Translations under genes and position numbers: made by a program | Notes under the pieces: model-generated | Database searches by the model: none | Seen by the model: only the letters and a program-made list of their open reading frames with translations | What the model was told of the DNA's origin: nothing | Part shown: piece after piece, positions 1 through 8,294 of the stretch | How the letters are laid out: every line of letters starts with the position of its first letter | Numbering within the stretch: the stretch's first letter is position 1 | DNA from: ATZT02 sp038145175 | GTDB taxonomy: Bacteria > Actinomycetota > Actinomycetes > S36-B12 > UBA5976 | Reading direction: 5' to 3' | Assembly (NCBI GenBank): GCA_038145175.1 | Contig: JAYQPE010000005.1 | Span: 1 to 64,000 of the forward strand | Length of the DNA: 64,000 nucleotides

Positions 1-104
1 TCTAATTTTCTCTAAGTATTTCCCTGTGGCGAGATACTTATACAAACCAATCCGGTTTCAGACCTTCTATTCTGCCAGTTGAGCCTTTTAAACCTTAAAA
101 AGGG

Positions 105-3100
105 CTATTTTCCAGGTGAAAGCTTGGTCCATAAACCTTCAAGTGATCTATTTATTGATGATTTTTCCTTGTTGGATTTTTGATAACTTCCCCAAGCAGG
201 AAGAAACCAAATCACAACTACACCGATAGCGGCTAGCAAGGCTCCTGCTCCCATTACAGGATAAGAAAATCTGATCCAACCTAACCAAAGTGCTGGTAGA
301 GCAGATGCAATTAACAGAATTGTTGAGAAGATTTTTTCTTTCTTAGTCTGAATTTTTCTAAATACTTTGGCAACAATTGCAATAAATAAAGTCCAACCAA
401 CAATCCAAATTGTCCACCAAGGCATTATTAAAATTAGGGGAACTTCTCTAATTGCATAATGATTTCCGCCAGAAATATTTTTACCACTCATTTTAATTGT
501 GGCTTGAGTACCTTTATCAAATCTTTGAATTTCTTTCATAGTTTCATCGGCTAAAACAATTTCGCCATCTTTATCAACAGTGATTCCAGAAAGTTCACGA
601 GTTCCTACTACGCGAACTGTATGCGCTCCTGCTTCTAAAGCATTTATTGGAAGTTTACCGGTAATTTGAGCTTTGCCGTATTTGTCAACTTTAGCTTCAC
701 CAAAAATAATTGGTTGTGTTGTTACTGCTAAATAAATAGTAGAACCTGGCTCATATGTTTCTGCTGAAGCTGAAATACTCAACCACTTACTATTTACAGG
801 AACTTTTAATTGATCAACAGTTATAGGATTTAATAAATTAGATTCTTTAAACCTTTGTACCATGTCAATTGATGGTCGAGGTGCAACTAAGGTTGCATTT
901 GAAACTGGCGCACTCGTTGGAATAGCATTTTCGACTCTAGCGAAATCTGTAGCAGTTCTTGCTGTTGATTCCCTAATGGCCGCGGCAACCACGATTGGAT
1001 CTGAAACAGTTGTAGGTGAGACTATAAATTGCGCAGTTGCCCTGGCACCAATTACTTCTATTTTTATTCCTTCATTTGGATTAAATCCAACAATTTTCTC
1101 ATGAGCTAGTTCAGTAACATTTCGTTTTACACCTTGATTTTGACTATTTGAATTCGAGGATGAAGAAGCTGAAGAATTATTAAATTGTTGAATAAAGTTT
1201 TTGAAAGTTTCGATTTCAGGAATTAAAGTCTCTGGAGCAACAATTATTTTTCCGGAACCATTTTCAACTGTTCCAGTTGGCTTTGCTGTAGCTAAGTTAA
1301 TTGGATTATTTGGAGTTTGAGGTACAAGCGCTAAAACATTCGGTGCTGGATTAACTGGCAGTTCACGCGTCGTTGGCGTTGGTTGTGGATGCGGACTTTG
1401 AAGAATTGAAGGGGAAGATGGCAATTGGTTTTGTGGAGTAGTTACAGGCGATCTTCTAATTGTTGGATTATTTGATGTGTTTCTTCTCGTACTTGTTGGA
1501 CTTGGAGTTGGTGTAGGAGTTGGAGAAGGGGTAGTAGTTCTTGTGCCCCCACCTCCAGAAGTTCCAGAATTTGTATTAATTGTCCATCTTGCATACAAAG
1601 TTATATTTGAAGTTGGCACATAAGTTGCATTTGCAGAGTATGCAGTTCCACCTGTGGTTGTGGTTTGCCATCCTGCAAATGAATAACCACTACGTTCAAG
1701 TGAACCTACTGAGGCAAGATTTACACTTCCACCTTGAATTGTTTGAGACACATTAACTACTGACGCAGAACCAGAACCTCCATTTGCGTCAAATGTAACT
1801 GTAAAAACTTCCAACCAAACTGCATACAAAGTTATGTTTACTACTGGAGTGTAAGTTGAACTTTGAGAATAGTCAGTTCCATTTCCATCTGATTGAGTGT
1901 TCCAGCCATCAAATACATATCCTGAATAACTTAATGTTCCAGATGAAGCAAGAGTTACATTTCCGCCATTTGAGGTTTGGGTAACACTAGAAACAGATGC
2001 AGACCCGGATCCTCCGTTTGCATTGAAAGTAACTGTATAAACTGGATCCCATTTTGCATATAAAGTAATACTTGATCCTGGATTGTAAGAAGAGCCAGCA
2101 CTTGAATTTGAACCAGTTCCATTTGATGCTGTATTCCAACCACCAAAAACAAAACCAGTTCTAGTCAAAGTATTTTGCGTCGCTAATGTAACCGAACCGC
2201 CGAATGTATTTTGAGTGACATTTGAAACAGAAGCTGAACCGGAACCGCCGTTAATATCAAAAGTAACTGTATAAACCGGATTCCATTTCGCATACAAAGT
2301 TATGTTAGAAACAGGAATTTTTGTCGAACTAACTTCATAATTAGTACCAGAGCCATTAGAAGCTTCGTTCCAGCCACCAAAAACATATCCGGATTTCGCT
2401 AATGTTCCTTTATCGGTAAGAGTGATCGAGCCCTCGTAAGTTGCTTGAGTCAAACTAGTCGCTACAGCGGTGCCTGTACCACCATTTGCATCAAAAGTAA
2501 TTGTGTAAACCGGATTCCATTTCGCATACAAAGTAATATTTCCACTTGGTGTGTAAGACGAACTTGCATTGTAATTTGATCCAGAACCATTTGATGCAGT
2601 GTTCCAGCCACCAAAAACAAAACCTGTTCTAGTTAATGTGTTTTGAGTAGCCAAAGTAACTGATCCACCTGCAACAGATTGTTCTAAAGAATTTGCTGAT
2701 GGAGAACCGGTTGTTTGGGAATTACCATTAAATGTAACTGTGTATTTAACACCTGAAGTATCCCAAATTGCATATAAATTTAAAGTGGTTGTTGAAGTTA
2801 AAGTGATTGTTTGAGAGTTTGAATAAACAATTGACCCTCCGTCTGATGTCGCCCACCCAGAAAAAACACCACTTGTTGCATGAGTAAATGAGTTTGGAGT
2901 CAAAGTAACAGTTGCAGCGGTTCCTGTTTGACTACTCATTGTTCCGGAACCATTCGTTCCTGGGAAATAATTGACTGTGAAGTTGTAAGTATTTTGCGTC
3001 CAAATTGCGTACAAAGTTACATTTGCGCCTGGGGTGTATGAAGAGCTTGCAGAATAGGTAGTTCCACCTGATGGAGTTGTTTGCCAACCTGAAAATGTGT

Positions 3101-5870
3101 ATCCAGATTTAGCTAAAGTTCCAAGACTTGCAAGAGTTACTGATCCACCAAAAGTATTTTGCGTAACACTTGAAACAGAAGCAGATCCAGTACCACCATT
3201 TGCATCAAAAGTAACTGTATAAACCGGATTCCATTTCGCATACAAAGTTATATTAGAAACTGGAGTGTACGAATCACTTGAGTTGTAGTTTGTACCTGAA
3301 CCATTGGCTAATGTATTCCAACCACCAAAAACAAAACCGGATCTCGTTAAAGTGTTTTGAGTGGCTAACGTAACGCTTGCTCCACCACTTGCTTGTGTAA
3401 CAGACGAGACTGATGAAGATCCTGTTCCCGAATTTGCATCAAAAGTTACGGTGTATAACGAAGTGGTTGTAAAACTTAAAATACTTCCTGAAACACTCGA
3501 GGAACAAGTTATAGAAGGATAAGTTCCGGAACTGGCGGTACAAGCAACTATTTTAAAGTAGTAAGTAGTTCCAGCAGATAATCCAGTTAAATCTAAAGTA
3601 AATGATTCTGATAAACCTCCTGCTGTTGAATAAGCAACACCGGAGCCATCGTCAAAGGTATAAGTAGTATTTCCGGAAGATAGTGAACTGTTTGTTCCAT
3701 AAACAAATTGCACCGCGGTTACATTTGTTAAATTTGGATTTATTGCTCCGTTAAGAGTTGCAGAATTATGAGTGATGGAAGTTGCAGATTGCGTTGTTGC
3801 TGTTGGTGGAGCTGAAACGGGAATCGTTACGAATGAAAGAATATCTCCAAAGACTGTTCCAACTTTTATTCTGAAGTAATAAGTTGTTCCAGAATTTAGA
3901 CCAGTTAAATTTAAACTTGCTGCTATTGGATCTGAACCACTTAAAGTTCCGCTTGCCGGAGTTGAAGTGGCAGTTGTTGTCTTGGTTGCCAAAGTTGGAT
4001 CAGTGCCCCACTCAAATTGAGCAGTTCCTCCAACACCGTTTGGATCAATTGTTGCATTCAAAGTAGCTGAAGTTGTAGCAATTGAAGTAGCAGGTTGAGT
4101 TACGGCGTCAACTGTTAGTGACTCTGTTGACGTGGAAGAAGTTACAGTAGTTGTTCCATTTGTCGTAACTGTAACTTTTGGAATTGTGCTAGCACTTGCA
4201 CCTACTTTCAAATCTCCAACTCTAATAAAAGCTGTGTTTGAATAAGTTCCCGTAGTTTGCGGTATCCACATTTCGTATGTAATTTCCGCAGTTGTTCCTG
4301 ATTTGAGATAAAAAGGACCCGGAAAATGAAGAGGTGGTGGACTTAATCCCGATTCTGAACTTAAAGTTATGGGATCTGAAATAGTAACTCCACCAGATGT
4401 CGTGTTGTAGATGTCATTTAATTTGACATCAAAACTTGTATTAAACACAGCACTTGTTGAAGGAGTATCAACTATTTCATCAATTGCCGTTTCAGTGGAA
4501 GAAGTAGAAGTTGCGGTTAATTTGTAACGTACTGATACATAATTTGTTGAACCTATTGTTGTTGTGGAAGGAGTGCCAGCATCCACCACAGTTTTGCTCA
4601 ATGTGTAATTAGTACTGAATGAAGTAAAACTTAAAGTCGCAGTAGAACCTGCGCCAGTTGTATCAGCATGTTTTACTTGCGTTCCACTTGAAATTTGGGT
4701 TATAGGCACTGCAGATACTGATGCGGCAGGTCTTCCAATTACTCGAAATGTGTAAACAGCTTTATACTCAGATTGAGAACCTGTAAATTCAGAAGCATCA
4801 GGAACAAAAAGTTGATTAACAATAGTCTTTTGATCATTTGTGGTGCCACCACCGTCCCAAGACCACTTACCATCTTTATCAATCGTGATTGACGTAGATT
4901 CCAAACGCAAAGCTCTTGTTGGCCACGAGGATATTGCAGAAGGTGTAAACCAAATCATGTCGTAATCAGGAGCCGAACCGTTTCCAACTTGACCAGTTGC
5001 ACCTTCAATCGTCAAAGTAATTATTTGACCTAATTCGGGTGTGCTATCCGACAATGTTATTGCAGCAGAAGAACCACCATCTATATCTTCAACTTTATTA
5101 GCTGCAGCTTTAATAGTTTCTTGAACTTTATTAAATGAAAATCGACAAGTGAAGTTAGAAGTTGCACCACTAGTGTCTGGTTTTGTAGCGTATATATCTA
5201 TATCGTGTGTTTGAGCAGAAGTGCTAGCTGAAGAGGCATTTAAATAAAAATATGCCGTTTTTACAATACTTACAGATCTAACTCCGGTATTAACTGCAGT
5301 TGAAGATACGTTTGTAGCAGTTTTAACGTAAGTAAAAGTTGTGGTTGTGGGAACTGAATTCACGTTATAAGTTCCGTTAAAAGTTGAATCGACACCAATG
5401 ATGGTTACGGGATCTCCAACAGAAAAACCGTGTGCTGAACTTGTCGTTAAAGTTGCAACATTTGAAGTTAACTGTTTATTTGTGATTGTTTTTGCTGCTG
5501 GCAAATCGGGAAGTTTAAAATATTCATCATCGGCGTTTGCAAGTTGAAGCTTTCCACCCAGAAAATTACTAATTTTTACCCAGTATCCACTTTTGACTGT
5601 ATTAGAAGAGTTTGAAACGTTGTAACCGATGTAACCAGAATTTAAAATAGGTGTAATTCCAGTATCTATATAGAAAACTTTTCCATGACTTGGCGTGACC
5701 GTTAGATCATTACTGGTGTAATCAACGCCACAAGCATCGCTGGTTGATGCTTTTGCTGAATTTACAGAAAAATTAGAACTAGAAAAATTAAAGAATTGTA
5801 AAAATAAGAAGACTATCGTGATTAGCGAGACTTGTCGTTTAAGTTTCCTGGAAAAAGGAACTTTAACCAA
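105..5870 (-). CDS. Giant secreted repeat protein with InlB B-type repeats and C-terminal membrane helices
   Basis: This is a 1921-residue protein of unknown function, probably displayed on the cell surface. It starts at TTG, supported by a GGAGG six bases upstream. Residues 1-42 form a signal peptide: basic N-region, hydrophobic core around 14-30, and a possible cleavage site near the NSAKAS segment. A short module at about 128-190 is followed by Ser/Thr-rich beta-type sequence, two fibronectin-III-like segments (about 585-800), then eight repeats of about 77 residues (about 806-1428) that open with (Y/F)TVTFDANGG and close with NITLYAKW, the Flg_new/InlB B-repeat pattern. A Pro/Thr/Ser-rich linker (about 1440-1510) and a mixed domain precede three hydrophobic helices at about 1806-1895. 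No LPXTG motif is visible, so the helices may be the anchor. The gene follows trmD but has its own likely promoter. A role in adhesion or in contact with particles is inference only. Confidence 0.85.
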   Translation of the reverse strand: MVKVPFSRKLKRQVSLITIVFLFLQFFNFSSSNFSVNSAKASTSDACGVDYTSNDLTVTPSHGKVFYIDTGITPILNSGYIGYNVSNSSNTVKSGYWVKISNFLGGKLQLANADDEYFKLPDLPAAKTITNKQLTSNVATLTTSSAHGFSVGDPVTIIGVDSTFNGTYNVNSVPTTTTFTYVKTATNVSSTAVNTGVRSVSIVKTAYFYLNASSASTSAQTHDIDIYATKPDTSGATSNFTCRFSFNKVQETIKAAANKVEDIDGGSSAAITLSDSTPELGQIITLTIEGATGQVGNGSAPDYDMIWFTPSAISSWPTRALRLESTSITIDKDGKWSWDGGGTTNDQKTIVNQLFVPDASEFTGSQSEYKAVYTFRVIGRPAASVSAVPITQISSGTQVKHADTTGAGSTATLSFTSFSTNYTLSKTVVDAGTPSTTTIGSTNYVSVRYKLTATSTSSTETAIDEIVDTPSTSAVFNTSFDVKLNDIYNTTSGGVTISDPITLSSESGLSPPPLHFPGPFYLKSGTTAEITYEMWIPQTTGTYSNTAFIRVGDLKVGASASTIPKVTVTTNGTTTVTSSTSTESLTVDAVTQPATSIATTSATLNATIDPNGVGGTAQFEWGTDPTLATKTTTATSTPASGTLSGSDPIAASLNLTGLNSGTTYYFRIKVGTVFGDILSFVTIPVSAPPTATTQSATSITHNSATLNGAINPNLTNVTAVQFVYGTNSSLSSGNTTYTFDDGSGVAYSTAGGLSESFTLDLTGLSAGTTYYFKIVACTASSGTYPSITCSSSVSGSILSFTTTSLYTVTFDANSGTGSSSVSSVTQASGGASVTLATQNTLTRSGFVFGGWNTLANGSGTNYNSSDSYTPVSNITLYAKWNPVYTVTFDANGGTGSASVSSVTQNTFGGSVTLASLGTLAKSGYTFSGWQTTPSGGTTYSASSSYTPGANVTLYAIWTQNTYNFTVNYFPGTNGSGTMSSQTGTAATVTLTPNSFTHATSGVFSGWATSDGGSIVYSNSQTITLTSTTTLNLYAIWDTSGVKYTVTFNGNSQTTGSPSANSLEQSVAGGSVTLATQNTLTRTGFVFGGWNTASNGSGSNYNASSSYTPSGNITLYAKWNPVYTITFDANGGTGTAVATSLTQATYEGSITLTDKGTLAKSGYVFGGWNEASNGSGTNYEVSSTKIPVSNITLYAKWNPVYTVTFDINGGSGSASVSNVTQNTFGGSVTLATQNTLTRTGFVFGGWNTASNGTGSNSSAGSSYNPGSSITLYAKWDPVYTVTFNANGGSGSASVSSVTQTSNGGNVTLASSGTLSYSGYVFDGWNTQSDGNGTDYSQSSTYTPVVNITLYAVWLEVFTVTFDANGGSGSASVVNVSQTIQGGSVNLASVGSLERSGYSFAGWQTTTTGGTAYSANATYVPTSNITLYARWTINTNSGTSGGGGTRTTTPSPTPTPTPSPTSTRRNTSNNPTIRRSPVTTPQNQLPSSPSILQSPHPQPTPTTRELPVNPAPNVLALVPQTPNNPINLATAKPTGTVENGSGKIIVAPETLIPEIETFKNFIQQFNNSSASSSSNSNSQNQGVKRNVTELAHEKIVGFNPNEGIKIEVIGARATAQFIVSPTTVSDPIVVAAAIRESTARTATDFARVENAIPTSAPVSNATLVAPRPSIDMVQRFKESNLLNPITVDQLKVPVNSKWLSISASAETYEPGSTIYLAVTTQPIIFGEAKVDKYGKAQITGKLPINALEAGAHTVRVVGTRELSGITVDKDGEIVLADETMKEIQRFDKGTQATIKMSGKNISGGNHYAIREVPLILIMPWWTIWIVGWTLFIAIVAKVFRKIQTKKEKIFSTILLIASALPALWLGWIRFSYPVMGAGALLAAIGVVVIWFLPAWGSYQKSNKEKSSINRSLEGLWTKLSPGK
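1580..3460 (-). repeat. Eight tandem coding repeats of about 230 bases
   Basis: This is the DNA counterpart of the InlB B-type repeats. The element GCATACAAAGTTAT or a close variant recurs near 1593, 1822, 2057, 2292, 2525, 2770, 3009 and 3238. Spacing is 214-245 bases, and all copies lie in the same reading frame of the giant surface gene. Copies differ at many third positions, so they are diverged rather than recently duplicated, though the copies near 2292, 2525 and 3238 look closest to each other. Length variation by recombination between copies is plausible. Confidence 0.85.
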
Positions 5871-5908
5871 TTCTCACCTCCAAACGAATTCCCTAGACTA
5901 GCCTTCTA

Positions 5909-5914
5909 ATTATA
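5909..5914 (-). promoter_or_regulatory. Likely -10 element for the giant surface protein gene
   Basis: A perfect TATAAT on the minus strand lies immediately after the trmD stop codon, about 40 bases before the TTG start, followed by the ribosome-binding sequence GGAGGTGAG. No convincing -35 hexamer is visible. The site suggests the surface gene can be transcribed separately from the rpsP-trmD operon. Confidence 0.55.
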
Positions 5915-5915
5915 C

Positions 5916-6611
5916 TCAGGGTCTGTTTTCCTCAGTTCTATGCTTTGCTTGCTCGTGACGCCATATAAGAATTTGTTCATGATTCCCACTTAAAAGAACT
6001 TCCGGAACTTTTAGTCCCCTCCATTCGACAGGGCGGGTAAATACTGGTCCTTCGACTAAATCCTGCATAGCCCCTGGAGCAAAAGAGTCATCTTTTATCG
6101 AGTCTTCATTGCCAAGCACTCCAGGTATCAGTCTTGCTACGGCTTCCAAAATTGCAATGGAGGCAACTTCTCCACCTGCTAAAACATAATCTCCGATACT
6201 TATTTCTTTAACTTCTTTTATTCTTTGATCTGATTGGTAAAACTCAACGACTCTAGAGTCAATTCCTTCATATCTTCCGTTTATAAAAATTAGGTGATCT
6301 TCATTTGATAAATCTTGTGCCATTTTTTGATTGAAGACTTTTCCTGAAGGTGTTGGAACTATTAAAACTGGTTTTGATTTAGTTTTTTCCAGTACTGAAT
6401 CAATTGCAAGACCCCACACGTCAGCTTTCATGACCATGCCAGGTCCTCCCCCATACGGGGCATCATCAACTGTTTTGTGTTTATCTGTTGTGAAATCTCT
6501 CAAATCATGAACATTTATTTTTAATATTCCAGAATCTTGAGCTTTTCCTAAGAGGGACAAATTAAGACTTTTAAAATACTCAGGGAAAATACTGATTAGA
6601 TCAATTTGCAT
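5916..6611 (-). CDS. trmD: tRNA (guanine-N1)-methyltransferase TrmD
   Basis: This enzyme methylates G37 of tRNAs with a G at position 36, using S-adenosylmethionine, and thereby prevents +1 frameshifting. The 231-residue length is normal. Characteristic segments are YGGGPGM at 53-59, NGRYEGID at 111-118 and SIGDYVLAGGE at 138-148, the last two forming the SPOUT trefoil knot that binds the methyl donor. The start ATG overlaps the end of rimM by 11 bases, so the two are translationally coupled in the operon rpsP-khpA-rimM-trmD. In most actinobacteria rplS or a signal peptidase gene follows; here the giant surface gene follows instead. Confidence 0.97.
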   Translation of the reverse strand: MQIDLISIFPEYFKSLNLSLLGKAQDSGILKINVHDLRDFTTDKHKTVDDAPYGGGPGMVMKADVWGLAIDSVLEKTKSKPVLIVPTPSGKVFNQKMAQDLSNEDHLIFINGRYEGIDSRVVEFYQSDQRIKEVKEISIGDYVLAGGEVASIAILEAVARLIPGVLGNEDSIKDDSFAPGAMQDLVEGPVFTRPVEWRGLKVPEVLLSGNHEQILIWRHEQAKHRTEENRP

Positions 6612-7128
6612 CTATGGCATTTTCCTCATCAAATAAACCAATTGGTGGGTCCATGGTAATAATTTTGTTTGATAAATCAACTTTAACCACAATTTGTTTT
6701 ACAAATGGTACTAGAACTTCCTTTTTATCTTCAGTTTTTACAACTAATAAATCTTGAGCAAGTCCTGTAATAACTTCTTTGATCTCACCTAATTTTTCTT
6801 GGTTTTTATTTATTACTTTTAAACCTGCTAATTGAAATTCATAATATTGATCATTTTTGGTTTCAATGTAATTTGGATCAATTTCGATTGTTAAAGTTTT
6901 GCCTTTAATCTCATTAGCTTGATCTCTATCTAAAATTTCTTCAAATTTGACAAGCATTTTTTCTTGATGCCACCTTGAAGATAGAACTGTTAGTACTGAT
7001 TTACTTTCTTTTAAATTTAGTTTTGTACCAGGTGCAAATCTTGATTCAGGTTCATCAGTTCTGACTTCGACGCTGATTTCACCATGGACTCCATGTGGTC
7101 GACCAAGTCGACCAACTACTAAATCCAT
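6601..7128 (-). CDS. rimM: Ribosome maturation factor RimM
   Basis: RimM binds ribosomal protein S19 and assists maturation of the 30S subunit head. The 175-residue protein opens with VGRLGRPHGVHGEI, the family signature, in the N-terminal beta-barrel (about 1-85). A PRC-barrel domain follows (about 95-170), with the usual GEIKEVI and VLVPFV segments. It sits between khpA (13 bases upstream) and trmD (11-base overlap), the standard position for the family. Nothing about it is unusual. Confidence 0.96.
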   Translation of the reverse strand: MDLVVGRLGRPHGVHGEISVEVRTDEPESRFAPGTKLNLKESKSVLTVLSSRWHQEKMLVKFEEILDRDQANEIKGKTLTIEIDPNYIETKNDQYYEFQLAGLKVINKNQEKLGEIKEVITGLAQDLLVVKTEDKKEVLVPFVKQIVVKVDLSNKIITMDPPIGLFDEENAIDAN

Positions 7129-7141
7129 TTTGTAAAAAGAT

Positions 7142-7378
7142 TTATGCGTCTACGTCAACAAAATCAATGCGGGTAGGTTTGCCACCTTGCAATGCATTGA
7201 TTACTGTTCTAATAGCTGTGGCGGTTCTGCCGTTTCTGCCAATTACTCGGCCTAAATCTTCACCATTTACGGTAACTTCTAAAGTGTTACCTCGTTTAGT
7301 GGTTTTATTAGAAACTGAAACATCATCTGGATGATCAACAATTCCTTTTACTAAATGTTCTAATGCATCTTCAATCAT
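7142..7378 (-). CDS. khpA: KH-domain RNA-binding protein KhpA
   Basis: This 78-residue single KH domain protein carries the RNA-binding GxxG loop GRNG at residues 47-50 inside GRVIGRNGRTATAIRTVI. In Gram-positive bacteria KhpA binds many RNAs, partners with KhpB/Jag and affects cell elongation and division. The start codon directly abuts the rpsP stop, and rimM follows, the canonical position between rpsP and rimM in actinobacteria and firmicutes. The gene name is by family and synteny. Confidence 0.93.
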   Translation of the reverse strand: MIEDALEHLVKGIVDHPDDVSVSNKTTKRGNTLEVTVNGEDLGRVIGRNGRTATAIRTVINALQGGKPTRIDFVDVDA

Positions 7379-7912
7379 TTATGCTTGTGCCTCTTCAGTT
7401 TTAACTTCTTCAGTTGCTGGAGTTTCTGCTACAGCTTCTTCTGGTTTAGGTTCTTCTGTAGCAACTGGTGCTTCTTCAGTCTTTACTTCCTCAACCTTTG
7501 GTTCTTCTTTTGGAGTTTCTACTTTTTCAACTTTTGGTTTTGGATTTTTTGCTTCTTCTTCTCTTGCTTCAACATTTTCTTTTAATGCTTTTTCATAAAT
7601 TGCATGATGATCTACTTTTGCTGGAGCAACTTTTACTTTGCTTACAGTATCTTTTTCACCTTTAAACTTTTGCCAGTCTCCTGTGAGTTTTAGAAGAGCT
7701 ACAACAGGTTCTGTTGCTTGAGCTCCCACACTTAACCAATAAGCCACACGATCAGCATCAATTCTGATAACTGATGGTTCCTCTTTTGGTTGATAAATGC
7801 CAATTTCTTCAATGGCGCGACCATTGCGAGCAGTACGAGAATCTGCCACCACAACGCGATACATCGGTTGGTGAATTTTTCCTAGACGTTTTAATTTGAT
7901 TTTTACGGTCAC
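7379..7912 (-). CDS. rpsP: 30S ribosomal protein S16 with long acidic tail
   Basis: S16 is a small-subunit protein needed for 30S assembly. The start is GTG, giving TVKIKLKRLGK, the expected N-terminus. The conserved core (about 1-85) includes YRVVVADSRTARNGR and the GAQATEPV segment. From about residue 105 the protein continues into a low-complexity extension rich in Glu, Pro, Val and Lys. At 177 residues it is about twice the size of the E. coli protein and longer than the roughly 140 residues common in actinobacteria. It is the first gene of the rpsP-khpA-rimM-trmD operon; the upstream ribosome-binding sequence is weak. Confidence 0.97.
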   Translation of the reverse strand: MTVKIKLKRLGKIHQPMYRVVVADSRTARNGRAIEEIGIYQPKEEPSVIRIDADRVAYWLSVGAQATEPVVALLKLTGDWQKFKGEKDTVSKVKVAPAKVDHHAIYEKALKENVEAREEEAKNPKPKVEKVETPKEEPKVEEVKTEEAPVATEEPKPEEAVAETPATEEVKTEEAQA

Positions 7913-8006
7913 TTATTTATCTTTCGTGTTAGAGGGCTTAAACCCTTAGGATGAGCATTAGTCTTTCAAAATAGGCAAATAGACTCACCCAGTAGGCTAG
8001 TTCAAT

Positions 8007-8022
8007 AGAACTTATATGTTCT
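8007..8022. promoter_or_regulatory. Inverted repeat, possible operator of the XRE regulator
   Basis: AGAAC-TTATAT-GTTCT is a perfect 5-bp inverted repeat with a 6-base spacer. It ends one base before the predicted -10 element of the XRE gene, so a bound dimer would block that promoter. Small XRE regulators commonly repress themselves from such sites. Binding by the neighbouring protein is inference. Confidence 0.45.
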
Positions 8023-8023
8023 G

Positions 8024-8029
8024 TATCCT
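8024..8029 (+). promoter_or_regulatory. Likely -10 element giving a leaderless XRE transcript
   Basis: TATCCT matches the actinobacterial TANNNT -10 consensus and lies exactly 6 bases before the ATG at 8036. Transcription would therefore start at or next to the A of the start codon. No ribosome-binding sequence is present, as expected for a leaderless message. Confidence 0.5.
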
Positions 8030-8035
8030 GTGTAA

Positions 8036-8251
8036 ATGGACCTTGATTTAGAGAATTTACGCTTAAGAATGAGGCTAACTCAAGCAGAATTGGCTAAAAT
8101 CTTAGAGGTTAGTCAACGCCGAGTCTCTGCCATAGAAAATGGCCCAGACATCCAATTGAGCACTTTGAAGAAATATGTGGAGGGCTTAGGGGCGAATCTA
8201 GAAGTAAACGCAGTTATGCGTGGGGAAAGAATTCCAATCCTTTTAGATTAA
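8036..8251 (+). CDS. XRE-family helix-turn-helix regulator
   Basis: This 71-residue protein is almost entirely an XRE/Cro HTH domain. Residues 7-55 contain LRLRMRLTQAELAKILEVSQ and RRVSAIENG, followed by a short tail (YVEGLGANLEVNAVM) typical of single-domain XRE antitoxins of the HigA type. No RelE/HigB-like toxin gene lies next to it; the following gene encodes a membrane protein instead. It probably binds the inverted repeat at 8007-8022 and controls its own message and perhaps the two downstream genes. It reads divergently from rpsP. Confidence 0.85.
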   Translation: MDLDLENLRLRMRLTQAELAKILEVSQRRVSAIENGPDIQLSTLKKYVEGLGANLEVNAVMRGERIPILLD

Positions 8252-8282
8252 TTAAATAATCAAAAAAATAAAAAAATGATGC

Positions 8283-8288
8283 GATAAT
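8283..8288 (+). promoter_or_regulatory. Likely -10 element for the four-helix membrane protein gene
   Basis: GATAAT lies exactly 6 bases before the ATG at 8295, the same spacing as the -10/ATG pair of the XRE gene just upstream. Like that gene, this one lacks a ribosome-binding sequence, so a leaderless transcript is likely. Confidence 0.5.
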
Positions 8289-8294
8289 TTCATC

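Noticed and set aside
1..104. Small hairpins (TAAGTAT/ATACTTA and AGCC/GGCT types) downstream of the giant surface gene
   Set aside because: The stems are short or bulged and no U-run follows, so I do not call a terminator or RNA gene here; nothing else was recognised in this stretch.
862..1104. Plus-strand open frame inside the giant surface gene
   Set aside because: It has no ribosome-binding site or family resemblance and lies fully antisense to a clear coding frame.
1580..3460. Regularly spaced repeats that might look like a CRISPR array
   Set aside because: The period is about 230 bases, copies are diverged, and all lie in one open frame with a known protein repeat pattern; no spacer structure or cas gene is present.
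7385..7665. Open frames antisense to rpsP rich in Phe, Leu and Ser
   Set aside because: They arise from the complement of the Glu/Lys/Pro-rich tail codons; no start signals, and the rpsP frame is certain.
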